A stretch of DNA of 13,715 bases from Deltaproteobacteria bacterium (lineage in GTDB: Bacteria > JAUYMQ01). The notes under the pieces were generated by a model. It did no database searches, had not been told where the DNA came from, and saw nothing but the letters and a program-made list of their open reading frames with translations. The stretch covers positions 1 to 13,715 of the forward strand of contig JAUYMQ010000086.1 in assembly GCA_030698575.1 (NCBI GenBank). The letters run 5' to 3'. Positions 8,383 through 13,715 of this stretch are shown piece by piece. Both the position numbers and the translations under genes were made by a program. Position 1 is the stretch's first letter. Every line of letters starts with the position of its first letter.

Positions 8383-8861
8383 AGAAGATCAAGGTAGGGC
8401 TCGCGGAAATCCGTCTCGCCCGCGCCCCGGACAGTCTCATTTCCTACGGTTTTGGTTCCTGCCTCGGCATTGCCATTGTCGACCCCTACGCCAAGGTGGG
8501 CGGGCTCGCCCACGCTCTCCTGGCCTCCCAGCCTGGAGGAAATCCGTCCGGAAATCCGCTAAAATACGTCGACGGCGCGATAGAGGCGATGCTCGCCGCG
8601 CTTGCCGAAGCTGGATGCGCGCGCGGCGCGTTGCTGGCGAAGACGGCGGGTGGCGCTCACATGTTCGAGGCAGTGCCGCGTTCCGGGGGCTCGAACATCG
8701 GGGAGCGCAACGCGCGGGCGGCCCGAGAGAAGCTCGAACAGCTCGGCATACCGCTCGTGGCCGAAGACGTCGGAGGCAACTACGGGCGGACGATCGAGCT
8801 GGAGCCGGATGACGGCACGCTCGTGGTACGTTCCCTCCGCATGGGTATCAAGCGCATCTGA
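8379..8861 (+). CDS. cheD: Chemoreceptor glutamine deamidase CheD
   Basis: CheD converts specific receptor glutamines to glutamates, creating methylation sites. Its activity is tuned by CheC and CheY-P. The protein is 160 aa, the normal length. The catalytic Cys is C28 in FGSCLGI and the His is H45 in GGLAHALL. The Thr of the Thermotoga triad (T21) corresponds to S22 here, a conservative change. Downstream motifs fit the family: KTAGGAHMF, then SNIGERNARAA, then AEDVGGNYGRTIEL. It is the last gene of the che operon, and an 81-base gap separates it from larB. With CheR present and CheB absent from the window, CheD and CheC may carry much of the adaptation here. Confidence 0.94.
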   Translation: MKKIKVGLAEIRLARAPDSLISYGFGSCLGIAIVDPYAKVGGLAHALLASQPGGNPSGNPLKYVDGAIEAMLAALAEAGCARGALLAKTAGGAHMFEAVPRSGGSNIGERNARAAREKLEQLGIPLVAEDVGGNYGRTIELEPDDGTLVVRSLRMGIKRI

Positions 8862-8942
8862 AGTGCTCGAGCCTCCTTCCCGCACCTCCCATCGCGAATT
8901 CGAACACATCCAGTCTCGCGCGCGACGCGCCACAGCCAGCCC

Positions 8943-9695
8943 ATGAACCAGGAACGATTGCAGAAGCTTCTCGAGGAGGTCCGCAGCGGCCGCGTGGGGA
9001 TTGACCGCGCGCTGGAGACGCTCCGGACCCTTCCCTACGAAGATCTCGGCTTCGCGAAGATCGATCACCACCGCCAGCTCCGGAAGGGTTTCGCCGAGGT
9101 CGTCCTGGGAGAGGGGAAGAGCGCGCCCCAGATCGTCACCATTCTGAAAAGCCTTCGCGCCAGGGGAGGGAACGCCCTCGTGACTCGGGTCGACGCGTTG
9201 AAGGCCGCCCGTGTGCGCAGATCCATCGCCGCTGCGCGCTATGATCCGGTTTCGAGAACGCTTGTTATCCGCCAGGAGAAGATCCCGCGGCGGGGGCGGG
9301 GGCTCATCCTCGTCATGACCGCCGGAACGGCGGACATTCCGGTTGCCGAGGAGGCGGCGCTTACCGCCGAGCTCCTTGGAAACGAGGTAGAGCGCCTATT
9401 CGACGTGGGCGTCGCGGGTGTGCACCGGCTACTGGATCACCTGGACGACGTCCGGCGGGCCGAGGTGCTCATCGTCTGCGCGGGGATGGAGGGTGCGCTG
9501 CCTTCGGTGGTCGCCGGCCTGGTCGATTGCCCGGTCGTGGGCGTGCCCACGAGCACGGGTTACGGGGCCAGCTTCGGCGGGCTGGCGGCGCTGCTCGGCA
9601 TGCTCAACTCCTGCGCGTCGGGCCTGACCGTGGTCAACATCGACAACGGCTTCGGCGCGGGCTTCGCCGCGGCGACGATGAACCGGAAGGCCTGA
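8943..9695 (+). CDS. larB: Nickel-pincer cofactor biosynthesis protein LarB (NaAD carboxylase/hydrolase)
   Basis: LarB carboxylates the pyridinium ring of nicotinic acid adenine dinucleotide and releases AMP, the first step toward the nickel-pincer nucleotide. The protein is 250 aa. The N-terminal part has the DHHRQLRKGFAEVVLGEGK signature at 41-59. The C-terminal PurE-like domain has AGTADIPVAEEA at 127-138, FDVGVAGVHRLL at 153-164, GMEGALPSVVAGLV at 181-194 and PTSTGYGASFGGLAALL at 202-218. The nucleotide-attacking cysteine is probably C224 in LNSCASG. Older annotation calls such proteins AIR carboxylase-like, but the N-terminal part and the larC neighbour decide for LarB. No Shine-Dalgarno sequence precedes ATG 8943, and the 81-base gap after cheD shows no clear promoter. 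Only one base separates its stop from larC. Confidence 0.95.
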   Translation: MNQERLQKLLEEVRSGRVGIDRALETLRTLPYEDLGFAKIDHHRQLRKGFAEVVLGEGKSAPQIVTILKSLRARGGNALVTRVDALKAARVRRSIAAARYDPVSRTLVIRQEKIPRRGRGLILVMTAGTADIPVAEEAALTAELLGNEVERLFDVGVAGVHRLLDHLDDVRRAEVLIVCAGMEGALPSVVAGLVDCPVVGVPTSTGYGASFGGLAALLGMLNSCASGLTVVNIDNGFGAGFAAATMNRKA

Positions 9696-9696
9696 G

Positions 9697-10881
9697 ATGC
9701 GCATCGCATACTTCGACTGCTTCAGCGGAATCTCCGGCAACATGGTGCTGGGCGCGCTCATCGACCTGGGCCTCCCCCGCGAGGCAATTCTCTCGAACGT
9801 CGAGAAGCTCGGGCTCGAAGGCTACCGCGTCGAGGTATCGAAGGTGAGCCGCGGGCCCATCGGCGCCACCCACGTCGAGGTATTTGCGGGGGAGGGCGAG
9901 GGGCACGCGCATCGGACCTTTCGCGACGTCCGCGCCCTCATCGAGGGCGCGCCTCTCGAAGCGGCGGTCAGGGAGGCCAGCCTCAAGGTTTTCCGCAGGC
10001 TCGCCGAGGCGGAGGCGAAGGTCCACAGGACGGATCCCGACTCCGTCACCTTCCACGAAGTGGGCGCGGTCGACGCGATCATCGACGTGGTGGGGAGCTG
10101 CGCGGGGCTTGTCGCGCTCGGCGTCGAGCGCATCCATTGCTCACCGCTTCCGCTCGGCGGGGGGAGTGTCCCGAGCAGGCATGGTGAATTGCCACTGCCC
10201 GCGCCCGCGACCGTTGAACTGCTGACGGGTATGGCCGTGCACGGCGCGAGCGATCCGGTGGAAACGGTCACGCCGACGGGGGCGGCGCTCATGGCGACGC
10301 TCGCCGCCGGCACGGGCGTCTTTCCGCCGATGCGCGTTGACAGGGTGGGCTACGGCGCCGGCGACGATCGGGCGACGCGCCTTCCAAACGTTCTACGGGT
10401 GGTCCTTGGCGAGACGGAAGAGCCCCTCGAGGGGGACGCGGTTTCGGTCATCGAGACGAACATCGACGATCTGAACCCGGAGATCTACGATTTCCTTTCG
10501 GAACGGCTGGTGGCCGCCGGCGCACTCGACGTTTCGCTTTCTCCTCTCCAGATGAAGAAAGGGCGTCCGGGCACGCTTCTTCGCGTAATTGGTGCCGAGG
10601 CCGACCGCGCGAGGCTCGCGGAGGTCATCTTCCGCGAGTCGAGCGCCATCGGCGTGCGCGTAACGCGCGCCGAGCGGATAATTCTTCCACGGCGGACCAT
10701 CGAGGTGGATACGCCTCATGGGCGCGTGCGCGTGAAGCTCGCAGGCGGAGAAGCGGGCATCCGTTCGATGCATCCCGAGTACGACGACTGCCGCCGATGC
10801 GCGGAAGCAACAGGCGTTCCGCTCAAGGAGGTCATCGAGGCCGCCCATGCCGCGGCCAGGGAGCGCCTCTCCTCTCTCTGA
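9697..10881 (+). CDS. larC: Nickel-pincer cofactor nickel insertase LarC (single uninterrupted ORF)
   Basis: LarC is the CTP-dependent cyclometallase that inserts nickel into the sulfur-bearing pincer ligand made by LarB and LarE. The protein is 394 aa. The N-terminal (LarC1-type) part opens with YFDCFSGISGNM at 5-16 and has a FHEVGAVDAIIDVVG segment and the LPLGGGSVPSRHGELPLPAP region. The C-terminal (LarC2-type) part has ETNIDDLNPE from 253 and MKKGRPG at 286-292. In Lactobacillus plantarum the two parts are joined by a programmed frameshift; here they are one frame. Position 15, usually Asp in my recollection of the motif SGISGDM, is Asn. GGAAGG (9685-9690) is a suitable ribosome-binding site. 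larE (sulfur transfer) and larA are absent from the window. Confidence 0.95.
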   Translation: MRIAYFDCFSGISGNMVLGALIDLGLPREAILSNVEKLGLEGYRVEVSKVSRGPIGATHVEVFAGEGEGHAHRTFRDVRALIEGAPLEAAVREASLKVFRRLAEAEAKVHRTDPDSVTFHEVGAVDAIIDVVGSCAGLVALGVERIHCSPLPLGGGSVPSRHGELPLPAPATVELLTGMAVHGASDPVETVTPTGAALMATLAAGTGVFPPMRVDRVGYGAGDDRATRLPNVLRVVLGETEEPLEGDAVSVIETNIDDLNPEIYDFLSERLVAAGALDVSLSPLQMKKGRPGTLLRVIGAEADRARLAEVIFRESSAIGVRVTRAERIILPRRTIEVDTPHGRVRVKLAGGEAGIRSMHPEYDDCRRCAEATGVPLKEVIEAAHAAARERLSSL

Positions 10882-10906
10882 AGGTTCCCCCCTTTCCCCG
10901 AACCTT
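10881..10906 (+). terminator. Weak stem-loop just after larC
   Basis: A perfect 7-base inverted repeat, AAGGTTC (10881-10887) and GAACCTT (10900-10906), encloses a 12-base pyrimidine loop directly after the larC stop. There is no T-run after it, so it may be a weak or factor-dependent end point or an mRNA-stabilising hairpin rather than an intrinsic terminator. The rest of the 10882-11094 gap is described under the promoter-like box and the leader hairpin. Confidence 0.3.
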
Positions 10907-10973
10907 CTCCCGGTTCCCAACCCGTCAGATTTCAATGGCTTTTCCTCCCCCTAGCCACCCGCCACGAAATTCC

Positions 10974-11000
10974 CAAGATCGGGCGCCCACATGCCGATAA
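10974..11000 (+). promoter_or_regulatory. Possible sigma-28-like promoter for the zinc-ribbon receiver gene
   Basis: CAAG (10974-10977), 15 bases, then GCCGATAA (10993-11000). The second element is a perfect 8 of 8 match to the sigma-28 (FliA) -10 box, at the canonical spacing from a weak -35 (TAAA expected, 2 of 4). Transcription would begin near 11007, leaving an untranslated leader of about 88 bases before ATG 11095. A downstream receiver protein would fit a motility regulon. A second GCCGATAA occurs inside mcp at 4411-4418 without any -35, so the box alone is weak evidence. Confidence 0.35.
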
Positions 11001-11019
11001 GGAGGTCGTGACCGCCCGG

Positions 11020-11064
11020 GCCGGCCCCTCGCGCGCAGACCTCTGCGCGGACGAGGGTCCTGGC
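11020..11064 (+). promoter_or_regulatory. Long stem-loop in leader of the receiver gene
   Basis: The core is an 8-base perfect inverted repeat (11032-11039 and 11042-11049). It extends as CCCTCG (11026-11031) with CGAGGG (11052-11057) across a 2-base bulge, then GCC (11020-11022) with GGC (11062-11064) across a small internal loop. About 16 base pairs can form. The ribosome-binding site GGAG (11083-11086) lies outside the stem. It matches no riboswitch class I recognise. It could stabilise the mRNA, control translation, or bind protein as a DNA palindrome. Confidence 0.4.
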
Positions 11065-11094
11065 GGTTTCGCCCAGCCCGGCGGAGTGAGGCCC

Positions 11095-11664
11095 ATGACA
11101 TTGACAGACAGTAACTTCGTCTACTGCCAGGGGTGCGGCGAAGTAGTCGAGACACACCGTTTGGTGGTCGAAGGCGCGCTCCAGAAACGCTGCATCTTCT
11201 GCGGTCTGGTTCTTGGCACCAGCGTGGCCGGACCGGCAACCGCCGAAAGAGCCATCGTCGCGGACGACGCACAGACGCTCTCCGAGCTTATTGCCGATCT
11301 TCTCGTCAAGGGGGATCTCGCCCGTGAGGTGCGCACCTGCCCGAACGGCCGTGAATTCCTCACCGAGTTCACCACGGCGCTCGTGGCCCGGCGGCCGCCG
11401 GGGTTCGTAACCCTGGACGTCGAGATGCCTCTGATCAACGGTTTTCAGAGCGCGCTGGCAATGCGCGCCATCGAGCGCGGGTTTGGCCATGCGCGCATCC
11501 CGATCATCTTCTTCTCCGTGCGAAAGTGCGACGAGAACTTCAGGAAAGTCCTCAAAGCCTGCCAGCCCGCCGTCTACCTGAACAAGGCAGGAACCGCAGA
11601 TCCACAGGTGATCGTAGATCGTCTTTCCGCTATTATTCGGCAGGTCCTCGTCAAGAACGAATGA
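11095..11664 (+). CDS. Zinc-ribbon plus receiver-domain response regulator, unknown output
   Basis: The protein is 189 aa. The N-terminus has two CxxC knuckles, C11/C14 and C33/C36, separated by 18 residues, as in a small zinc ribbon. A receiver domain follows (about 52-187) with acidic pair D57-D58, phosphoacceptor D108 in TLDVEMP, a Ser at the switch position (S141 in FFS) and conserved lysine K164. There is no DNA-binding or enzymatic output domain, so the zinc ribbon may be the effector or a docking site. I chose ATG 11095 because GGAGTGAGG lies just upstream and the zinc ribbon begins at once. A GTG at 11008 would add 29 low-complexity residues, and AAGGAGGT lies only 1 base from that GTG. 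It could be a phosphorelay partner of CheA or of a kinase encoded elsewhere; the sequence does not say which. Confidence 0.8.
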   Translation: MTLTDSNFVYCQGCGEVVETHRLVVEGALQKRCIFCGLVLGTSVAGPATAERAIVADDAQTLSELIADLLVKGDLAREVRTCPNGREFLTEFTTALVARRPPGFVTLDVEMPLINGFQSALAMRAIERGFGHARIPIIFFSVRKCDENFRKVLKACQPAVYLNKAGTADPQVIVDRLSAIIRQVLVKNE

Positions 11665-11694
11665 GGTACACCGAATAGGGACGGAAGGGCGCAC

Positions 11695-12441
11695 ATGTCT
11701 TCCACGGATCGGGTCAGGCCCTTCCTGATAGTCCGCGGGCGTGTCGGGTGCCTGTTGTTGCACGGGCTCACGGGCACGCCCTACGAGCTGCGCGATCTTG
11801 GCGATGCGCTTGCGGCCGCCGGCGTGACCGTTTCCTGCCCGCTGTTGCCGGGGCATGGCACGGACCCTTTGGATCTCGATGCCACCCGCTGGCCGGACTG
11901 GGAGGCTGCCGCCGAAGCCGCCCTGAAGGATCTGGCCGGCCGGACCGACCGGCAGTTCCTCTGCGGAATCTCCATGGGGGCCTCGCTCGCTATCCGGCTG
12001 GCCTCGCGACATGAGGTGGCCGGCCTCATCGCGCTTTCGCCCGCGATCAAGCTGCGTTCGCGGCTGGCGCCCCTCCTTCCCCTCATCTCCCGCGTGAAGC
12101 GTTTCAAAAAGAAGACCTCCGACATCAAGGATCCGGTGGCTCTCGCGCGGCACCCGAGCTACAAGATGCAGTCGCTCGCGGCGGCGAATTCGCTCCGGGA
12201 ACTGCTCGAGCTGCTCCCGGGTGACTTTTCGGCCCTCCGGATGCCGCTCCTCGTGATGGTTGCCGCCGAAGATCACGTGATCGAATTGTCGGGCGCCCGG
12301 CGGCTATATGCGGAGGCGCCGGCCACAGACAAGCGGTTCGTCGTTCTGGAGGACTCCTACCACGTCATCACCGTCGACCGTGAAGCGGAGCGGGTGCGGC
12401 GGGAGGTGGTCGAGTTCGTGCGGGAGATCGCAGGGATATGA
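11695..12441 (+). CDS. Alpha/beta hydrolase, carboxylesterase Est30 / monoacylglycerol lipase-like
   Basis: This is a soluble serine esterase of 248 aa with no signal peptide. The oxyanion-hole motif is LLHGLTGTP at 21-29. The nucleophile elbow is GISMG with S93. The acid is D193 in AAEDHVI and the base is H223 in DSYHVITVD. The HGLTGTP opening, the PGHG motif (52-55) and the DSxHVITxD ending are characteristic of the Est30/YvaK-type carboxylesterases that cleave short acyl esters; the natural substrate is unknown. A small cap rich in basic residues (RVKRFKKK, about 133-140) lies between the nucleophile and the acid. GGAAGGG (11683-11689) is 5 bases upstream of the ATG. The stop overlaps the next start in ATGA, so it is probably co-transcribed with the exported protein that follows. 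A long antisense ORF here is a shadow. Confidence 0.9.
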   Translation: MSSTDRVRPFLIVRGRVGCLLLHGLTGTPYELRDLGDALAAAGVTVSCPLLPGHGTDPLDLDATRWPDWEAAAEAALKDLAGRTDRQFLCGISMGASLAIRLASRHEVAGLIALSPAIKLRSRLAPLLPLISRVKRFKKKTSDIKDPVALARHPSYKMQSLAAANSLRELLELLPGDFSALRMPLLVMVAAEDHVIELSGARRLYAEAPATDKRFVVLEDSYHVITVDREAERVRREVVEFVREIAGI

Positions 12442-13085
12442 AACGCCTGTCGGTGGTTTTGCTGACATTGCTCTTTGCGGGCGCGGTCTCCCTGGGGGAA
12501 CGCTACGCCGATGCCGAGCTCGGGTTCACGATGCGGGGGCCCGCGGGATGGCAGATCCGCCCCCAGCCGGCGGAGCAGGTGAGTGTCGTCTTCCTGGGTC
12601 CCACCCACGACGGTTTCACCTCGAATCTGAATGTGGTGGTCATCGGCGAGATCATCGAGACCACCGTTCAGGGGCTCGGGCGTGTGGCTCGGGATCTCGA
12701 TCAGCGCATGGAGAAGATGGAAGGCATTCGAGACTACCTGATCGTGAGGAGCGGGATCACACCGGTGGGTGGCGTTCGCGCGATCTACATCGAGTCGGCC
12801 TTCGAGAGGGAAGTAAGCGGAGAAGTTCAGCGCTTCAAGCAGCTCCAGACGCTAATCCCGGGCCCAGGGGGGCACAGCATCATCACCTACACCGCGCGAT
12901 CCGAGATCTTTGAAAGCGCCGTGGCCGATGCGCAGGCGGCGATGAACAGCTTCACCGCGCCTCTAGAGTCGCCGGGCGGCGGCCCGCCGGGATGGCGGGG
13001 GGTGTTTCTGGCGCTCGGCGCCGCCGCGCTGGGCGGCCTGACGCTGGCCTGGTGGTCGCGGCGGCGCCGGGAGGGGGAGACGTGA
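12438..13085 (+). CDS. Exported PsbP/DcrB-like protein with C-terminal membrane anchor
   Basis: The protein is 215 aa. An N-terminal signal sequence (about 1-20: MKRL, then a hydrophobic stretch) is followed by a domain beginning YADAELGFTMRGPAGWQI. That opening is typical of the Mog1p/PsbP-like fold seen in DcrB and in many secreted bacterial proteins of unknown role. SNLNVVVIG (62-70) and a late HSIITYTA stretch (146-153) also fit that fold. After a Pro/Gly linker (179-186) comes a hydrophobic helix (about 188-206) and RRRR (208-211), so the domain is predicted to face outward and be held at the C-terminus. The linker-helix-Arg layout resembles GlyGly-CTERM-type sorting tails, but only loosely. 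It overlaps the hydrolase gene by 4 bases. The function is not known. Confidence 0.75.
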   Translation: MKRLSVVLLTLLFAGAVSLGERYADAELGFTMRGPAGWQIRPQPAEQVSVVFLGPTHDGFTSNLNVVVIGEIIETTVQGLGRVARDLDQRMEKMEGIRDYLIVRSGITPVGGVRAIYIESAFEREVSGEVQRFKQLQTLIPGPGGHSIITYTARSEIFESAVADAQAAMNSFTAPLESPGGGPPGWRGVFLALGAAALGGLTLAWWSRRRREGET

Positions 13086-13100
13086 GAAGAGGGGGAGACG
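13071..13100 (+). repeat. 12-base direct repeat across a stop codon
   Basis: GAGGGGGAGACG occurs at 13071-13082 and again at 13089-13100, a period of 18 bases and therefore in the same frame. The TGA stop of the anchored protein (13083-13085) falls between the two copies. It looks like a small tandem duplication that left duplicate codons for EGET beyond the stop. Confidence 0.6.
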
Positions 13101-13142
13101 AATGACCCATGAGGGTGATCTGAAGAGGGGGGAAGCAGCGCG

Positions 13143-13550
13143 ATGATCGACCGGATACCGAAGGGCGCCGGGCTTGCCCTGGCGACTCTGTTTCTGGCGG
13201 GTCTGTTCCTGGCGGTCCTGCCTGGCTGCCGCGGCGAAGGCAAGGCGGGCGAAACGGGCGGGGCGAGACCCTCCGGCGTCGCTGCGGACTACTTCTCCTG
13301 CGGGAAGGACGGCGACTGCGTCGTCGAAGCGCAGCGGGACTGCTGCCCCTGCAATGCGGGGGGAAAGCAGGTGGCCCTGGCCCGGAAGGCTGCCGCGGCC
13401 TACGGCCAGGCGAGGACGGCCCGCTGCGCCGGCGATCTGCTCTGTCCCCAGGTCTATCTATGCGACGAGTCGGCCGAGGCTGTGTGCCGCGCGGGCCGTT
13501 GCGAGATCAGGGGAGCGCCCGCGCCGGGGCTGCCGGCGGTGCTCCGGTAG
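13143..13550 (+). CDS. Cysteine-rich lipoprotein of unknown function
   Basis: The protein is 135 aa. A hydrophobic signal (about 9-26) ends in a lipobox LPGC, with C29 as the lipidated cysteine. The +2 residue is Arg, so outer-membrane sorting is plausible. A Gly-rich spacer of about 20 residues leads to a compact domain with ten cysteines: C53, C59, C67, C68, C70, C95, C101, C107, C115 and C120. They fall in patterns such as CxxxxxC, CCxC and CxxGRC, which could make five disulfides. No enzyme motif is seen. GGAAG (13131-13135) is a suitable ribosome-binding site. It follows the anchored PsbP-like gene after 57 bases and may share its transcript. Longer reading frames overlapping it in another frame have no lipobox and are shadows. 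Confidence 0.75.
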   Translation: MIDRIPKGAGLALATLFLAGLFLAVLPGCRGEGKAGETGGARPSGVAADYFSCGKDGDCVVEAQRDCCPCNAGGKQVALARKAAAAYGQARTARCAGDLLCPQVYLCDESAEAVCRAGRCEIRGAPAPGLPAVLR

Positions 13551-13574
13551 GCGGGACAGGCAGGGCAGGCCGGG

Positions 13575-13610
13575 AAAAAAAGAGCCCGGCGGGGCTGCCG
13601 CCGGGCTCTT
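13575..13610 (-). terminator. Intrinsic terminator for groL, possibly bidirectional
   Basis: A perfect 13-base-pair stem (13580-13592 with 13598-13610, sequence AAGAGCCCGGCGG) has a 5-base loop. A seven-A run (13575-13581) lies on its left and overlaps the base of the stem. Read on the - strand this is a GC-rich hairpin running into a U-tract, ideal for ending the groL transcript. On the + strand only a short T-pair follows, so termination of the lipoprotein transcript would be weaker. Confidence 0.88.
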
Positions 13611-13639
13611 CGCGTTATGGCGCTAACAGGGAAGGGCGA

Positions 13640-13715
13640 TCAGTAGTCCATGCCCGAAGGCATCGGAGAGCCGCCTTCCTTGTCGTCCTTTACCTTCTCG
13701 GCGATCGTGGCCTCG
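13640..13715 (-). CDS. groL: Chaperonin GroEL, C-terminal end only
   Basis: On the - strand 24 codons end in TGA at 13640-13642. The peptide reads EATIAEKVKDDKEGG, then SPMPSGMDY. The EATIAEK segment, the charged stretch and the Met/Gly/Pro tail ending in an aromatic residue are the usual finish of GroEL, the 60-kDa protein-folding chamber. The rest of the gene lies beyond the right edge. The tail is short compared with the GGM-repeat tails of many GroELs. The gene converges on the lipoprotein gene, and the terminator sits between them. The identification rests on a short peptide but is strongly characteristic. Confidence 0.85.
   Translation of the reverse strand, partial: EATIAEKVKDDKEGGSPMPSGMDY

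Noticed and set aside
8916-8925. TCGCGCGCGA palindrome before larB as a nickel-regulator operator
   Set aside because: It is a simple CG-repeat palindrome in GC-rich DNA, with no resemblance to a NikR site known to me and no nearby promoter.
11008-11094. GTG 11008 as the start of the receiver gene
   Set aside because: The AAGGAGGT upstream is only 1 base from the GTG, the added 29 residues are low-complexity, and ATG 11095 has a well-placed ribosome-binding site. A leaderless start at 11008 is not fully excluded.
10951-12276. A 441-codon open frame on the - strand
   Set aside because: It lies antisense to the receiver and hydrolase genes, whose motifs are clear. Its translation is low-complexity, Arg/Gly/His-rich and shows no domain. 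Long antisense frames are expected in high-GC DNA.

Overview
The window is 13.7 kb of GC-rich, densely coded bacterial DNA. Every gene is on the + strand except the last one, which enters from the right on the - strand. The organism looks like a Gram-negative bacterium of a deeply branching, deltaproteobacteria-like lineage. This is inferred from the high GC content, a CheC/CheD-type chemotaxis set, a lipoprotein and a GroEL tail. The sequence alone does not allow a firm taxonomic name. No insertion sequence, phage gene, tRNA, rRNA or CRISPR array was seen.

Region 1 (2-2677) is housekeeping: the C-terminal two thirds of an ATP-dependent Lon protease, cut by the window edge, then thiamine-monophosphate kinase (thiL).

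Region 2 (2674-8861) is a compact chemotaxis operon, cheR - mcp - cheW - cheY - cheA - cheC - cheD. Several junctions are 4-base ATGA overlaps: thiL/cheR, cheA/cheC and cheC/cheD. The set contains a receptor methyltransferase, a receptor deamidase (CheD) and a CheY-P phosphatase (CheC), but no cheB methylesterase in the window. The operon's receptor has two membrane helices and almost no external domain, so it probably does not sense an external ligand in the usual way.

Region 3 (8943-10881) is larB-larC. Their products make and metallate the nickel-pincer nucleotide cofactor of lactate racemase-type enzymes. LarC is one uninterrupted ORF. larA and larE are not in the window.

Region 4 (10882-13550) starts with a 213-base non-coding leader containing a sigma-28-like -10 box and a long stem-loop. 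It is followed by an unusual zinc-ribbon plus receiver-domain protein, an Est30-like alpha/beta hydrolase, an exported PsbP/DcrB-like protein with a C-terminal membrane anchor, and a cysteine-rich lipoprotein. The last two are poorly characterised envelope proteins.

Region 5 (13551-13715) has a strong hairpin terminator preceded by an A-tract, which reads as an intrinsic terminator for the convergent gene. That gene ends in 24 codons recognisable as the C-terminus of a GroEL chaperonin.

No single wholly new system is evident. The best leads are the CheB-less chemotaxis operon with its nearly sensorless receptor, the zinc-ribbon receiver protein with its structured leader, two sigma-28-like sites of identical geometry, and the two unassigned envelope proteins.
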